Origin: G963665925 sp963676345
Lineage (GTDB): Bacteria; Bacillota; Clostridia; Peptostreptococcales; Acidaminobacteraceae
Direction of reading: 5' to 3'
Length of the DNA: 64,000 nt
Assembly (NCBI GenBank): GCA_963676345.2
Contig: CAXXTS010000002.1
Coordinates: forward strand, 1,000,892 to 1,064,891
The stretch's first letter is position 1. Each line of letters begins with the position of its first letter. The position numbers and the translations under genes are program-made. Shown here one piece after another: positions 50,735 to 64,000 of the stretch. Under the pieces are notes generated by a model that worked only from the letters and a program-made list of their open reading frames with translations, did not search any database and had not been told where the DNA came from.

Positions 50735-51679
50735 ATGTCAGAGAAATTTTATCGTCACCCTGCAGCCATTTTCATACTCGCAACACTTTCTTGCATTTTA
50801 TGGGGGAGTGCTTTTCCTTCGTTGAAGGTCAGTTATGCCGCGCTTGGCATTGGCAGTGCAGGTTATGCAGTTAAACTTCAATTTGCGGGCTACCGCTTTT
50901 TTCTTGCAGCCGTTTATCTTTTAGTCTTTATATTGGCAACCAAACGTTCACTTAAAATTGATAAGTCTGTCCTGAAGGGATTGATTGTACTTGGTCTGGT
51001 CCAGACCTCGCTTCAGTACTTATTCTTTTACAACGGACTTGCCAATACGACTGGGGTCAAGGGGTCCATTATGACTTCACTGGGAACTTTCTTTTCCATA
51101 GTATTACCCCACTTTTACTATGCTAACGATAAAATGACCAAACAAAAATGGGCGGGCCTTTCACTCGGATTTCTAGGGGTTATTTATATTAATCTCTCAA
51201 AAGGCCCTATCACAGGTGGGTTTTCATTTTTAGGCGAAGGTCTTCTCATTATGGCAGCGCTGACTGGTGCAGTTTCATCTATAATGGCAAAGGAGCTTTC
51301 CACGCGTATGGACACGGTGGTCATGACATGCTATCAGATGTTCATAGGTGCAACTGCCATGATTGTATTCTCATGGCTTAACCTCGGTGGAAATGTCATT
51401 CACATTACCTCTTCCCTACTTCCAGTATTCTTGCACCTCGCGCTTATTTCATCAGCGGGTTTTGGCATTTGGTTTACCTTACTAAATAACAATACAATCA
51501 GTCGTGTTTCAATTTATAAATTCCAAATTCCAATTTGGGGATCGATACTCTCAGCTTTGATTATTCCTGGTGAAACACTGAGCTCAGAAACGATTCTTTC
51601 CCTTGTTCTTGTATCTTCGGGTATTTTCTTAGTCAATATGCCCCAGCGTAAAAAATCCATTCAAAAAAAAGCAGCATAA
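50735..51679 (+). CDS. EamA/DMT family transporter
   Basis: A 314-residue membrane protein with ten predicted helices in two EamA repeats. The first repeat opens with SCILWGSAFPSLKVSY, a typical drug/metabolite transporter helix, and the second covers about residues 160-300. The family exports amino acids, nucleosides or other metabolites. The substrate here is unknown. AAAGGA fits the ATG at 50735, though an in-frame ATG at 50726 is possible. It is a single-gene unit between a promoter-like dyad and a terminator. Confidence 0.88.
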   Translation: MSEKFYRHPAAIFILATLSCILWGSAFPSLKVSYAALGIGSAGYAVKLQFAGYRFFLAAVYLLVFILATKRSLKIDKSVLKGLIVLGLVQTSLQYLFFYNGLANTTGVKGSIMTSLGTFFSIVLPHFYYANDKMTKQKWAGLSLGFLGVIYINLSKGPITGGFSFLGEGLLIMAALTGAVSSIMAKELSTRMDTVVMTCYQMFIGATAMIVFSWLNLGGNVIHITSSLLPVFLHLALISSAGFGIWFTLLNNNTISRVSIYKFQIPIWGSILSALIIPGETLSSETILSLVLVSSGIFLVNMPQRKKSIQKKAA

Positions 51680-51683
51680 ACAT

Positions 51684-51730
51684 AAAAATCGCTTGGTGAT
51701 AGGATAAAGGCTATCTCCAAGCGATTTTTT
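51684..51730. terminator. Bidirectional terminator between eamA-like gene and the aro operon
   Basis: AAAAATCGCTTGG pairs with CCAAGCGATTTTTT, and GATAG with CTATC inside. T runs occur on both strands. It overlaps the stop codon of the chorismate mutase gene. Confidence 0.88.
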
Positions 51731-52016
51731 ATTCTTTGTCGCATTTTATTAAATCATGTTGAACTGCCCTGCTTGATTTCAATATCACTTCATAGATTTC
51801 CCGAATTGCATTTTCCTTAAGTTCAGTCTCTGCAGCACGAACACGTTTATCAATAAGGGCTTTCTCACGATCAGGATCATGTACAGCAAGCCCAGTTTCT
51901 TTTTTATAAACAGCAATACGCTCTGACAAGGCCATTCTTTCAAGAAGCAACTTCACAAGCTTCTCATCCAGAAGGTCCATCTCTTTTCTAAACATTTCTA
52001 GACTCAAATATTTCAC
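51729..52016 (-). CDS. Chorismate mutase (AroQ fold)
   Basis: A 95-residue all-helical chorismate mutase. The substrate-binding pattern is visible: Arg in the first helix (FRKEMDLLDEKLVKLLLERM), the second Arg/Lys in AVYKKETG, and DPDREKALID. It converts chorismate to prephenate on the way to Phe and Tyr. It lies 13 bases after aroC as the last gene of the aroB-aroA-aroC operon. No dehydratase domain is fused. Confidence 0.93.
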   Translation of the reverse strand: MKYLSLEMFRKEMDLLDEKLVKLLLERMALSERIAVYKKETGLAVHDPDREKALIDKRVRAAETELKENAIREIYEVILKSSRAVQHDLIKCDKE

Positions 52017-52029
52017 CTTACTTCATTAT

Positions 52030-53136
52030 TTATTCACTTTTTTGTTTGAAGGTATAACCATCATCCATCAATGCATCAAGTAGCGCAATGGCAATAACCG
52101 ATTCAATAACAGGTATAGCACGTGGTACAATACATGGGTCATGTCTGCCTTCTACACCATGGTCAATTGCTTCTTTAGACGCAATATCAATCGTTTTTTG
52201 CTTCTTCCCAATAGATGGGGTTGGTTTAACCGCTACACTGACTTCGATAGGCATGCCTGTTGTAATACCGCCAAGTATGCCGCCATTATTATTTGTAGCT
52301 GAACGAATTTGTCCATCTTCATAATAGATGCCATCATTTGCATCACTTCCATGCATAGCCGCCATTTCAAACCCTGCGCCAAACTCAATGCCCTTAATTG
52401 CAGGTACAGAGAACATAATATGGGCAATACGACTCTCCATTGAATGGAAAAACGGCTGTCCGATTCCTGCAGGCAGTCCTTTTGCAACTGCGTATATTCT
52501 GCCTCCAATAGAATCGCAATTTATACGTGCATCTTCTATCGCATCCATCATAGCCGTTTTAAAGCTGGTGTCAAGAACTGGCAGTTTGTCTGTTTTCCAA
52601 GACTTTAAATCTAAGGCTTCTAGTTTATCGAGGGTAAGTCTTTCAGAGCGTATAGTTCCAATAGACTCTACTGCTGCACCAATACTTATGCCAACAGTGG
52701 ATAGAATTTGCTGCGCAACTGCACCTGCGAATACAATCCCAGCTGTAAGACGTCCACTGAAGTGTCCACCTCCTCGATAATCTTGAAAACCACCATATTT
52801 TTCAAAAGCTGTCCAGTCCGCGTGACCCGGACGCAATATATTTTTTACTTTCGAATAATCTCGTGAACGCTGATTGGTGTTGCGAATCAAAATAGCAAGT
52901 GGTGCGCCTGTCGTATGTCCTTCAAAATAACCACTTAAGATTTCAAAAGCATCTGCTTCTTTACGAGGGGTTGCCATTTTAGATGTTCCTGGCTTACGGC
53001 GATCCATTTCCATACGGACTTGATCCAAATTGAGCTTGATTCCAGGCGGTAAATTATTTAAAACAACCCCTAGGCCGCTTCCATGTGACTCTCCATATAT
53101 TGTAACCCCCAGTGAACTACCCCAGGTTCCGTTCAT
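52030..53136 (-). CDS. aroC: Chorismate synthase
   Basis: A 368-residue enzyme that converts 5-enolpyruvylshikimate-3-phosphate to chorismate using reduced FMN. The three family signatures are present: GESHGSGLGVVL at the start, the GHADWTAFEKYGGFQDYRGGGHFSGR stretch at about residues 100-128, and HDPCIVPRA near the end. It overlaps the end of aroA by 20 bases. Confidence 0.97.
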   Translation of the reverse strand: MNGTWGSSLGVTIYGESHGSGLGVVLNNLPPGIKLNLDQVRMEMDRRKPGTSKMATPRKEADAFEILSGYFEGHTTGAPLAILIRNTNQRSRDYSKVKNILRPGHADWTAFEKYGGFQDYRGGGHFSGRLTAGIVFAGAVAQQILSTVGISIGAAVESIGTIRSERLTLDKLEALDLKSWKTDKLPVLDTSFKTAMMDAIEDARINCDSIGGRIYAVAKGLPAGIGQPFFHSMESRIAHIMFSVPAIKGIEFGAGFEMAAMHGSDANDGIYYEDGQIRSATNNNGGILGGITTGMPIEVSVAVKPTPSIGKKQKTIDIASKEAIDHGVEGRHDPCIVPRAIPVIESVIAIALLDALMDDGYTFKQKSE

Positions 53137-54396
53137 TTACAACACCTCCAAGGTTTTGATAGTCTTTGAAAAATTCAGGATATGACTTATTAATTGCTTT
53201 CCACCCATCGATGGAAAGTGGACCATCACAACGCTGGGCTGCAACTGCAGTGGCCATAACAATTCGGTGGTCATTCCATCCCTCTACCGCGCCACCGCTT
53301 AGCTTCTGAACGCCATCTATAATCAGACCATCCGGCCTTTCCTCAATTTTTGCACCCAGCTTATTGAGTTCCGTTGCAATGGCCTTAAGTCTATCAGATT
53401 CTTTTAACCGTACACGTTCCCCACCAACAATGCGCATGGTTCCTTGACTAAACGTCCCCAGAACCGCCAGTATAGGTACTAAATCAGGAATTTCACTGAC
53501 GTTGATTTCTATATTGGTAGTCTTTGCAGGCGACACTCGGATACTGTGTGTCCCATATTCCACTTTGCCACCCATTTGTTCAATAATGTCAAATATTCGG
53601 GCATCCCCTTGATTGGTCTCTTTAGATGCATTTTCAATAATGACCGGCGAAGCACCAATGGTTCCTGCTACAGCCCAAAATGCCATTTGCGAATAGTCTC
53701 CCTCAACAAATGTGTCTAATGTCTTATAGCTTTGATTGCCTTGTATTGTAAATACTTCATAATTGTCATTTTCAATCTCCACACCAAAGCTACGCATCAC
53801 ATCAATAGTCAAGTCGACGTAATCTCGTGACTCAAGTTTTGAGGTCATCTTAATTCTTGAAATGCCTTCAACAAGAGGAAGCGCCATTAATAAGCCCGTA
53901 ACAAACTGTGAACTGATATGTCCAGGCAATTCATACTCGCCTGCTTTTAATTGCCCCTTTACAATAAGAGGCAGTTCACCGCCGTACTCATACTCCATTT
54001 GTGATTTTTCAAAATATCAAAGTATGGATCAATTGGTCTCGATACAAGCTTTCCTTTTCCCTCAAAGCGAACGAACTTACCTGTGAGAGCAGCAATTGGA
54101 ATCATAAACCGAAGTGTCGATCCCGATTCTTCACAGAACATTGTAGTATCCAGCAGCTCGGTTGGTTTCCCAACCCCTTTAACATACATAATATCATCAC
54201 GCAGTGTAATGGTAGCCCCCAGGGTCTCAAGACAAGTTTTTGTCGCCCGAATATCAACAGATTCTTTCATGCCGCTAATCATCGATTCACCACTACTTAA
54301 CGCTGCAGCAATCATCACTCTGTGGCTGAGGCTTTTAGAGGGGGGCGCCTTGACGACACCGCCTAAATTGGCTGATTCTATAGTAATTCTGCTCAT
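53117..54396 (-). pseudogene. aroA: 3-phosphoshikimate 1-carboxyvinyltransferase, frameshifted
   Basis: EPSP synthase, split into an N-terminal frame (54396-53959, with PPSKSLSHR and SGSTLRF) and a C-terminal frame (53998-53117, with GDYSQMAF, RLKESDRLKAI, and NDHRIVMA). The join falls in SRPIDPYFDILKNHK before MEYEYGGELPL. Restoring one base beside the A run at 53998-54000 gives one reading frame of 426 residues, the normal size. The enzyme joins PEP to shikimate-3-phosphate. All other genes of the operon are intact, so a sequencing error or very recent mutation is likely. The ATG overlaps the aroB stop. Confidence 0.9.
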
Positions 54397-55499
54397 TTCA
54401 ATCCTTCTTTCAATAACTTCTGGAAGTCTTCCTGTGTAGTACCATACACAACTGGCACTCCTGGTCTTTCAACAAATATAACATTGAGCTTATTATTTAA
54501 ATTCTTCTTATCTTTTGCAATTGCATCCATCCATTTTTCATTGCCGGTCTTCATGTCTGTATTGTACAATTCAAAACCAACAAGCAGGTCTTTAAGACGC
54601 TGACAGATACCCTTTACTGATTTTCCACTTGTCTCAGAAATTTGTTGCATAAAATACATCCCCATGGCAACCGCTTCACCATGCGTATAGGTTTTGTAGC
54701 CGTGGAGCTTTTCGATGGCGTGACCAATTGTATGTCCATAATTCAAAATCATCCTTTTCCCGAAGTCACGTTCATCTTGTAAAACAAAATCACGCTTTGA
54801 TTCACAACATATTTGAATAATTTCACCACGGCGCATTAATACAAGCCGAAAAGGTGTCAGCTCACTATTAGCATTTACGTCATTCAAAACTCCTTCAAAA
54901 ATATCTAGCAGATCTGGCCGATCAATAAATCCATATTTTAAGGCTTCACCAATACCGTCTCTTAGGTACTTGATAGGAAGTGTGTCCAGCGTTAGGGGGT
55001 CAATGAGTACTGCCTTGGGCTGATAGACTGCCCCTACTAAGTTTTTACCGGCACGTATATTGATACCCGTTTTGCCGCCCACGCTGCTATCAATTTGCGC
55101 AAGTAAGCTTGTAGGTACTTGAACAAATGGTACACCACGCATATAACTCGATGCTGTAAACCCTGCCAAGTCTCCAACAACACCACCACCAAGTGCAATA
55201 ATCAGGTCTGTTCGCTGGTGACCTGAACGGGCTAAATCTTCTGTCAATTTTTCATAAACAGAAAAGGATTTGCTCGGTTCACCTGGCGCCACAACAAATG
55301 ATACCACTTCCATCCCCGCATGTCTCAAGTTCTCAGTGATATTTTCTAAGTAGAGTTCAGCAACATTTTCATCTGTAATAACGGATACCCTTTTACCTGT
55401 ATAGACTTTTCTAATATGACGACCTATTTGACTAAGCAGTCCATCCTCAATATGTATATTGTATGGTGAAGCTGGTAGATTTACATTCACGATTGGCAT
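54393..55499 (-). CDS. aroB: 3-dehydroquinate synthase
   Basis: A 368-residue NAD-dependent enzyme that cyclises DAHP to 3-dehydroquinate. The N-terminal Rossmann part holds ALGGGVVGDLAGFTASSYMRGV and QVPTSLLAQIDSSVGGKTGIN. The zinc ligands are His in LNYGHTIGHAIE and the following helix. It is the first gene of the aroB-aroA-aroC-chorismate mutase operon. No DAHP synthase or shikimate kinase gene is in the window. Confidence 0.97.
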   Translation of the reverse strand: MPIVNVNLPASPYNIHIEDGLLSQIGRHIRKVYTGKRVSVITDENVAELYLENITENLRHAGMEVVSFVVAPGEPSKSFSVYEKLTEDLARSGHQRTDLIIALGGGVVGDLAGFTASSYMRGVPFVQVPTSLLAQIDSSVGGKTGINIRAGKNLVGAVYQPKAVLIDPLTLDTLPIKYLRDGIGEALKYGFIDRPDLLDIFEGVLNDVNANSELTPFRLVLMRRGEIIQICCESKRDFVLQDERDFGKRMILNYGHTIGHAIEKLHGYKTYTHGEAVAMGMYFMQQISETSGKSVKGICQRLKDLLVGFELYNTDMKTGNEKWMDAIAKDKKNLNNKLNVIFVERPGVPVVYGTTQEDFQKLLKEGLK

Positions 55500-55717
55500 T
55501 GTTTCGCCCCCTTAATAATTATGCCTTCATTTTTACCATTCTAGCATATATCCAGCACCTATATCTGATTTTATTGCATCTGAATCATGTGCAAAAATAA
55601 ATTTATGGACTTTCCCCTTCAAGAATATACAAACTGCAAAATGCATATGGTAAAAACAATTGAATGAGTACTATTTTTAAGGTCTCCAATTATTTTCAAA
55701 CTTCTACATATGCAAAT

Positions 55718-55751
55718 AAAGCTGTCTACAGAACAATCTGTAAACAGCTTT
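55718..55751 (-). terminator. Terminator of the rRNA-tRNA transcript
   Basis: AAAGCTGTTTACAG pairs with CTGTAGACAGCTTT on the minus strand (one G-T pair), followed by ATTTGC. It starts 6 bases after the last tRNA of the cluster. Confidence 0.75.
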
Positions 55752-55756
55752 TGATT

Positions 55757-55832
55757 TGGTGCCCAGAGGCGGAATCGAACCACCGACACGGGGATTTTCA
55801 GTCCCCTGCTCTACCGACTGAGCTATCTGGGC
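55757..55832 (-). tRNA. tRNA-Phe (GAA)
   Basis: 76 bases including an encoded CCA. The cloverleaf is complete with acceptor stem GCCCAGA/TCTGGGC and anticodon loop CTGAAAA. It is the last tRNA of the cluster downstream of 5S. Confidence 0.96.
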
Positions 55833-55848
55833 AAATCTTAAAATAAAA

Positions 55849-55937
55849 TGGCGGAGAGGGTGGGATTCGAACCCACGTGGGCTTGCACCCTAACGGTTTT
55901 CAAGACCGCCCCGTTATGACCACTTCGGTACCTCTCC
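55849..55937 (-). tRNA. tRNA-Ser (UGA)
   Basis: 89 bases with encoded CCA and a long variable arm, class II. Acceptor stem GGAGAGG/CCTCTCC, anticodon loop CTTGAAA. Confidence 0.96.
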
Positions 55938-55944
55938 GTTCTTT

Positions 55945-56019
55945 TGGAGCGGAAGACGAGATTCGAACTCGCGACCCTCGCCTTGGCAAGGCGATGCTCT
56001 ACCACTGAGCCACTTCCGC
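55945..56019 (-). tRNA. tRNA-Gly (GCC)
   Basis: 75 bases with encoded CCA. Acceptor stem GCGGAAG/CTTCCGC, anticodon loop TTGCCAA. Confidence 0.96.
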
Positions 56020-56025
56020 AAATTG

Positions 56026-56110
56026 TGGTGCGGGTGGAGGGACTTGAACCCCCACGTCTATTGACACTAGAACCTAAATCTAGCGCGTCTGCCAATTCCG
56101 CCACACCCGC
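56026..56110 (-). tRNA. tRNA-Leu (UAG)
   Basis: 85 bases with encoded CCA and long variable arm. Acceptor stem GCGGGTG/CACCCGC, anticodon loop ATTTAGG. Confidence 0.95.
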
Positions 56111-56113
56111 ATA

Positions 56114-56189
56114 TGGTGGGAGTAATAGGGCTCGAACCTATGACCCTCTGCTTGTAAGGCAGATGCTCTCCCAGCTGAGCTATACTCCC
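56114..56189 (-). tRNA. tRNA-Val (UAC)
   Basis: 76 bases with encoded CCA. Acceptor stem GGGAGTA/TACTCCC, anticodon loop CTTACAA. Confidence 0.96.
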
Positions 56190-56215
56190 ACATGTACCTC
56201 TTTCGAGGATTTTAA

Positions 56216-56290
56216 TGGTGACCCCTATGGGAATCGAACCCATGTTACCGCCGTGAAAGGGCGGTGTCTTAACCGCTTGACCAAGGGGCC
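56216..56290 (-). tRNA. tRNA-Glu (UUC)
   Basis: 75 bases with encoded CCA. Acceptor stem GGCCCCT/AGGGGTC, anticodon loop CTTTCAC. It is a possible substrate of the MnmH enzyme encoded at 16215. Confidence 0.96.
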
Positions 56291-56296
56291 ATTAAA

Positions 56297-56371
56297 TGGC
56301 TCCAAGGGTGGGACTCGAACCCACAGCCTACCGGTTAACAGCCGGTTGCTCCACCATTGAGCTACCTTGGA
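56297..56371 (-). tRNA. tRNA-Asn (GUU)
   Basis: 75 bases with encoded CCA. Acceptor stem TCCAAGG/CCTTGGA, anticodon loop CTGTTAA. It is the first tRNA after 5S. Confidence 0.96.
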
Positions 56372-56381
56372 ACAATATTTA

Positions 56382-56498
56382 AACCGGCGACGACCTACTC
56401 TCCCAGGGGGCTGCCCCCCAAGTACCATCGGCGCTGAAAAGCTTAACTGCTGTGTTCGGAATGGGAACAGGTGTGACCTTTTCGCCATCATCACCGGA
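56382..56498 (-). rRNA. rrf: 5S ribosomal RNA
   Basis: About 117 bases, with CCGGTGATGATGGCG at the 5' side and GAGAGTAGGTCGTCGCCGG at the 3' side, and the conserved CCGAACACA-like stretch changed to CCGAACAC in the middle. It lies between 23S and tRNA-Asn. Ends are estimated to a few bases. Confidence 0.93.
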
Positions 56499-56583
56499 TT
56501 TCATTTTAAAGGATTGCTCCTTCAAAACTGCACATGATCTTAAAAGACGTTTGTTTCACTTTGGTTTTGACCCAAATTCTTAT

Positions 56584-59500
<2,917 letters not shown>

Positions 59501-59806
59501 ATTTTTATCGTACAATCTGCTTCGCGGCTCTTCGTTGCTCGGCTTCGCTTAGTCAGTTGCGTATATTATACGCGCCTTCCTTCACTCACCCGTGCGCCTC
59601 GATCCACTCGCATCTTGAACGCTAAATAACTGTTCTTTGATTATTAATCAATGAGTATTTATAATTCGAGTTTGAGTTTTGTTTACCTCAGTGAAACTGT
59701 ATCTAACCCTTTTCTTAAAACTTAGTTTCAATATTTTGGTTTGATACGTTTTCGTCTTCTAATTCATATGCAGTTTTCAAGGTGCAATTAAATAAAAATG
59801 TTTAAG
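59501..59806 (-). other. Spacer between tRNA-Ile and 23S
   Basis: 306 bases of internal transcribed spacer, AT-rich toward the tRNA. No gene is seen. It should hold the processing stem for 23S. Confidence 0.7.
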
Positions 59807-59883
<77 letters not shown>

Positions 59884-59946
59884 ACTTTTCATTTTTATCG
59901 TTTTAAGAGACTTGCGGTCTCTCAAAATTAAACAGTATAGAGTACG

Positions 59947-61492
<1,546 letters not shown>

Positions 61493-61711
61493 TTGTTTCA
61501 AATGTTTTTGATCGCTCAGATGAATCTGACTAATTAATCATTATCATCCGTTACGAATCTTTGGTGCATCTAGACCTTGTCTTGATGCGGTAAAAGAATT
61601 GAACGTGTTAATTCTATACTGTTTAATTTTCAAAGACCGGAAAATCAATTAATTCTATGTAAAAATTTTATTGATTTTGTGTTAATCGCCGTGTTCCAGC
61701 GACTCTTATAT

Positions 61712-61740
61712 CTTACCAGTGTCACTTCAATTTGTCAAGA
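61712..61740 (-). promoter_or_regulatory. rRNA operon promoter P2
   Basis: Minus strand -35 TTGACA (61740-61735), 17-base spacer, -10 TAAGAT (61717-61712), about 220 bases before the 16S 5' end. Confidence 0.8.
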
Positions 61741-61829
61741 ACTTTTTCAAAAGTTTTTTCTCTCAAATGATTCTTGAAACCCTTGCTAACACTGTGTTCT
61801 CGTCACCGCTTTCTCTTGGCGACTTGTAT

Positions 61830-61858
61830 ATAATAGCACCTTCTTAAACCTCTGTCAA
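61830..61858 (-). promoter_or_regulatory. rRNA operon promoter P1
   Basis: Minus strand -35 TTGACA (61858-61853), 17-base spacer, -10 TATTAT (61835-61830). It is 118 bases upstream of P2, the usual tandem arrangement for rRNA operons. The 61493-62005 stretch holds these promoters and leader and no gene. Confidence 0.85.
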
Positions 61859-62005
61859 CAGAAAAGTAAATAAAAAAGTATTCTGAAAATACACCGACTT
61901 ATTTGTGGACTATTTTCAACATCATATGTACTAGAAAAGAGAAGCACCTGGGCTTCTCTTTCTCTCTACTTCACTCTACTTGTCTCTTTCTGTTTTGGCT
62001 TTTTC

Positions 62006-63922
62006 CTAAGAACTCAAATAGAACTCAGATTCTAATGCTCTTGCCTTGAATGCATCAATTTGTCTTTCAAAACGTCCCCAGTTTTCCATAAGTATATCAA
62101 TGAGTATTGGATCAAAATGTTCTAGTCTTCCTTCAAGCATTATACGCTTTGATGTCTCCATGCCAAATGCATTTTTATAAGGTCGTTTACTGGTTATAGC
62201 ATCAAGTACATCGGCAACAGCAACAATTCGCGCCGAAAGAGGAATGTCTTTTCCACTCAACCCGTCAGGGTAGCCCTTCCCATTATACTTCTCATGGTGA
62301 TGACGTACTATTTCTATACCTACTTTGTAAAAGGATCTATTCTCACCAGTAATGCGGTCGTTCATTTTTTTTAGTATGTCCGCGCCAATATAAGTGTGTT
62401 CTTTCATTAACTCGAATTCTTGCACTGTCAATTTTCCTGGCTTCATCAAAATATGATCAGGAATTGATACCTTACCAATATCATGCAGGGGGCTAAATGC
62501 TTCTATTTGTCTAATAAAAGCCTCATCAATCTGATTTGGAAATACGCCTTTTGCTGCTGTCATTTCAGCCAGCATAACAGCATAACGCTGCATCCGCTCG
62601 ATGTGATTTCCCGTTTCTGAGTCTTTCGACTCAACCAGCTTTGAAAACCCTTCTATAGTAGAAACAACCAGCTGATCGTTTAAAAAGCTTTGATCAAACG
62701 CTGCAGCTAGGGATAATGCGATGGTCTTTAAAAAACCGGTATGTTCTCTAGTATAAGCTTTCTTTGAATCAGAAGAGAAAAATACAACACCTACGCAATT
62801 GTCTCTAACATTAAGTGGAAGGCTAACACTAGAATGCATGCCTTCGCTTAACATGAGTCGTGTCGATTCCGATGTGGTGTGTTCTTTATAATATGCTTCT
62901 AAATCGTTAATGATTCTTGGCTCACCTGACTCTATAATTTCGCCTAGGCTCGTATTATCTAAATCCACTTCATAGTTTTTCCCTAAATGCACTGATCGAT
63001 CTGAACGTGCACTAAGCGCACGAATCTTTCTCCTATCCGCACTCAAAATTGCAATCCCAATTCGATTGTATGGCAAGAAACTTTAAAACTGATCAAAAAC
63101 GAAGTCCAGTATTTGCTCAAAGTGAGTATGTCCGTACAACTTCTCTACTAGACCTTCAATCATTTGAGTACGCAATCTCATTTGATTATAGGACGTTACC
63201 AGGTCTCCAATTTCATTATCCCCGTCAATTTTAACTGGACTTGTGCGATAAGCGGCTTTGCTCTCTTCCAACGCATTTTTCATTACATGTATTGGGTTGA
63301 GTGTCTTAAGTATCATCAACCATATATTAGAAACTGCAAATAGCGCAATTACACATAGGGTCCCAAACACCATCTCCTTATAGAGTTTAGACGTTCTCAA
63401 CTGCTGATAGCTTCCTAACTCAGAAATGGCCGTTTGGTTTGCCTGATCTATCTCTTTTAACACCGGGAGCATCCTTGCCATCACCACTTCAAATGAATAG
63501 CCTTCATTTATAGTAGATTCTATCCTTGCAAGTTCACCTACTGCCTCTTGAATCTGATATAAATCTGTATCACTCTGAGCCTCAAGGTTCATTGTATCTG
63601 CTAAGGTTATTGAGTTTTCAACCGCTATGTGGATATTTTCATTCAATTGTTCTATTTTTTCAACATCCAATTCACGACCATCTGTTTGCAGACGCAAGGC
63701 TTCTTCTGATAAATCAGTCAAGGTTGCTTCATAGTAATCACTTATTTGCATATTAACCGCTGATAGTGATTCTATTAGCTGATCTACCTGCTCATGCTTG
63801 CTTAAGGAATTCAGAAGAATTCCTAACATACCTGCAACCCAAAGAATTGAAATAATAGTCAATACCATTGCCTGTAATCGCAGTTTTCTTTTTTTTATAT
63901 TAAACGAATTTTCCTTTTGCAT
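62006..63922 (-). pseudogene. Membrane HAMP-GAF-HD-GYP protein with an in-frame stop
   Basis: One reading frame of about 639 codons interrupted by TAA at 63085-63083. The N-terminal part (63922-63083, 279 residues) has a membrane helix at about 15-40, an extracytoplasmic helical sensor, a second helix at about 185-210, and HAMP (ending DLVTSYNQMRLRTQM). It stops after DFVFDQF. The frame continues SFLPYNRIGIAIL into a GAF domain and a complete HD-GYP domain (HDIGKV, HHEKYNGKGYPDG), a c-di-GMP phosphodiesterase. Without ribosome site or good start codon after the stop, the C-terminal half is probably not made unless there is read-through. A substitution error in the sequence is possible. Confidence 0.8.
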
Positions 63923-64000
63923 CGTTTGCCCCACTCAGTCGCCATATCATTTTTCATATGTATTTTCACTGTTTCATACTGTCATCCCCACTATCTGTGG

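Noticed and set aside
62006..63076. The GAF-HD-GYP part as an independent gene starting at TTG 63076
   Set aside because: There is no ribosome site, the frame continues that of the upstream sensor, and the GAF domain would lack its beginning.

Overview
This window looks like chromosomal DNA from an anaerobic, low-GC Gram-positive bacterium, most likely a clostridium that ferments amino acids and related nitrogen compounds. The evidence is ferredoxin-linked 2-oxoacid oxidoreductase with phosphate butyryltransferase and butyrate kinase, a PyrK-type dihydroorotate dehydrogenase, CdaA/CdaR (c-di-AMP synthesis), a FeoB-associated Cys-rich peptide, strong AGGAGG ribosome sites, and clostridial-type 16S/23S genes. 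I cannot name the genus without a 16S search. Most genes lie on the minus strand.

Layout. 1-5.4 kb: the start of a GIY-YIG protein, TraX, a hydrolase-like membrane protein, a nitroreductase, an acetyltransferase, a radical SAM protein and a Crp-family regulator. 5.4-8.2 kb: a small repeat cluster, then feoA-feoB and a Cys-rich partner behind Fur-like boxes. 8.3-17.3 kb: tag, a flavoprotein, a response regulator with proC, an EF-hand-like protein, an orphan BREX-type ATPase (BrxD/DUF2791), a membrane protein with a permuted papain-like domain, a CheY and mnmH. 17.4-25.6 kb: an IclR regulator and the operon dctP-dctQ-dctM-amidohydrolase-pyrC-pyrK-pyrD. It lacks pyrB/E/F, and its enzyme set matches the orotate fermentation route (orotate, dihydroorotate, N-carbamoyl-aspartate, aspartate). 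A near-consensus promoter with a 53-bp dyad over its start region lies in front of it.

25.6-31.3 kb: glmM, a GDT1-type cation exporter, a MATE transporter, a two-Cache lipoprotein and an RDD protein. 31.4-33.1 kb: a complete IS256-family element (1,344 bp, 8-bp target duplication) inserted in the apex of a long palindrome, beside copies of a short repeat also found at 5.4 kb. 33.3-39.1 kb: ptb-buk-P-loop ATPase-vorDABC behind a consensus sigma-54 promoter, a route that turns branched-chain 2-oxoacids into acyl-CoA, acyl-phosphate and ATP. 39.4-48.2 kb: PucR regulator, class III aminotransferase, OFA-type MFS carrier, iron alcohol dehydrogenase, NSS amino acid transporter with its MetS small subunit, and a sigma-54 activator broken by a frameshift. 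Together the metabolic genes look like uptake, deamination and reduction of an omega-amino acid. 48.3-55.5 kb: cdaA-cdaR, an EamA transporter and aroB-aroA-aroC-chorismate mutase, with aroA frameshifted. 55.7-61.9 kb: an rRNA operon read leftward (two promoters, 16S, tRNA-Ile, 23S, 5S, seven more tRNAs, terminator). 62.0-63.9 kb: a membrane HD-GYP protein interrupted by an in-frame stop.

Three genes (sigma-54 activator, aroA, HD-GYP) carry single lesions. Two are explained by loss of one base in or beside a short A run, so sequencing error must be excluded before they are called real pseudogenes.
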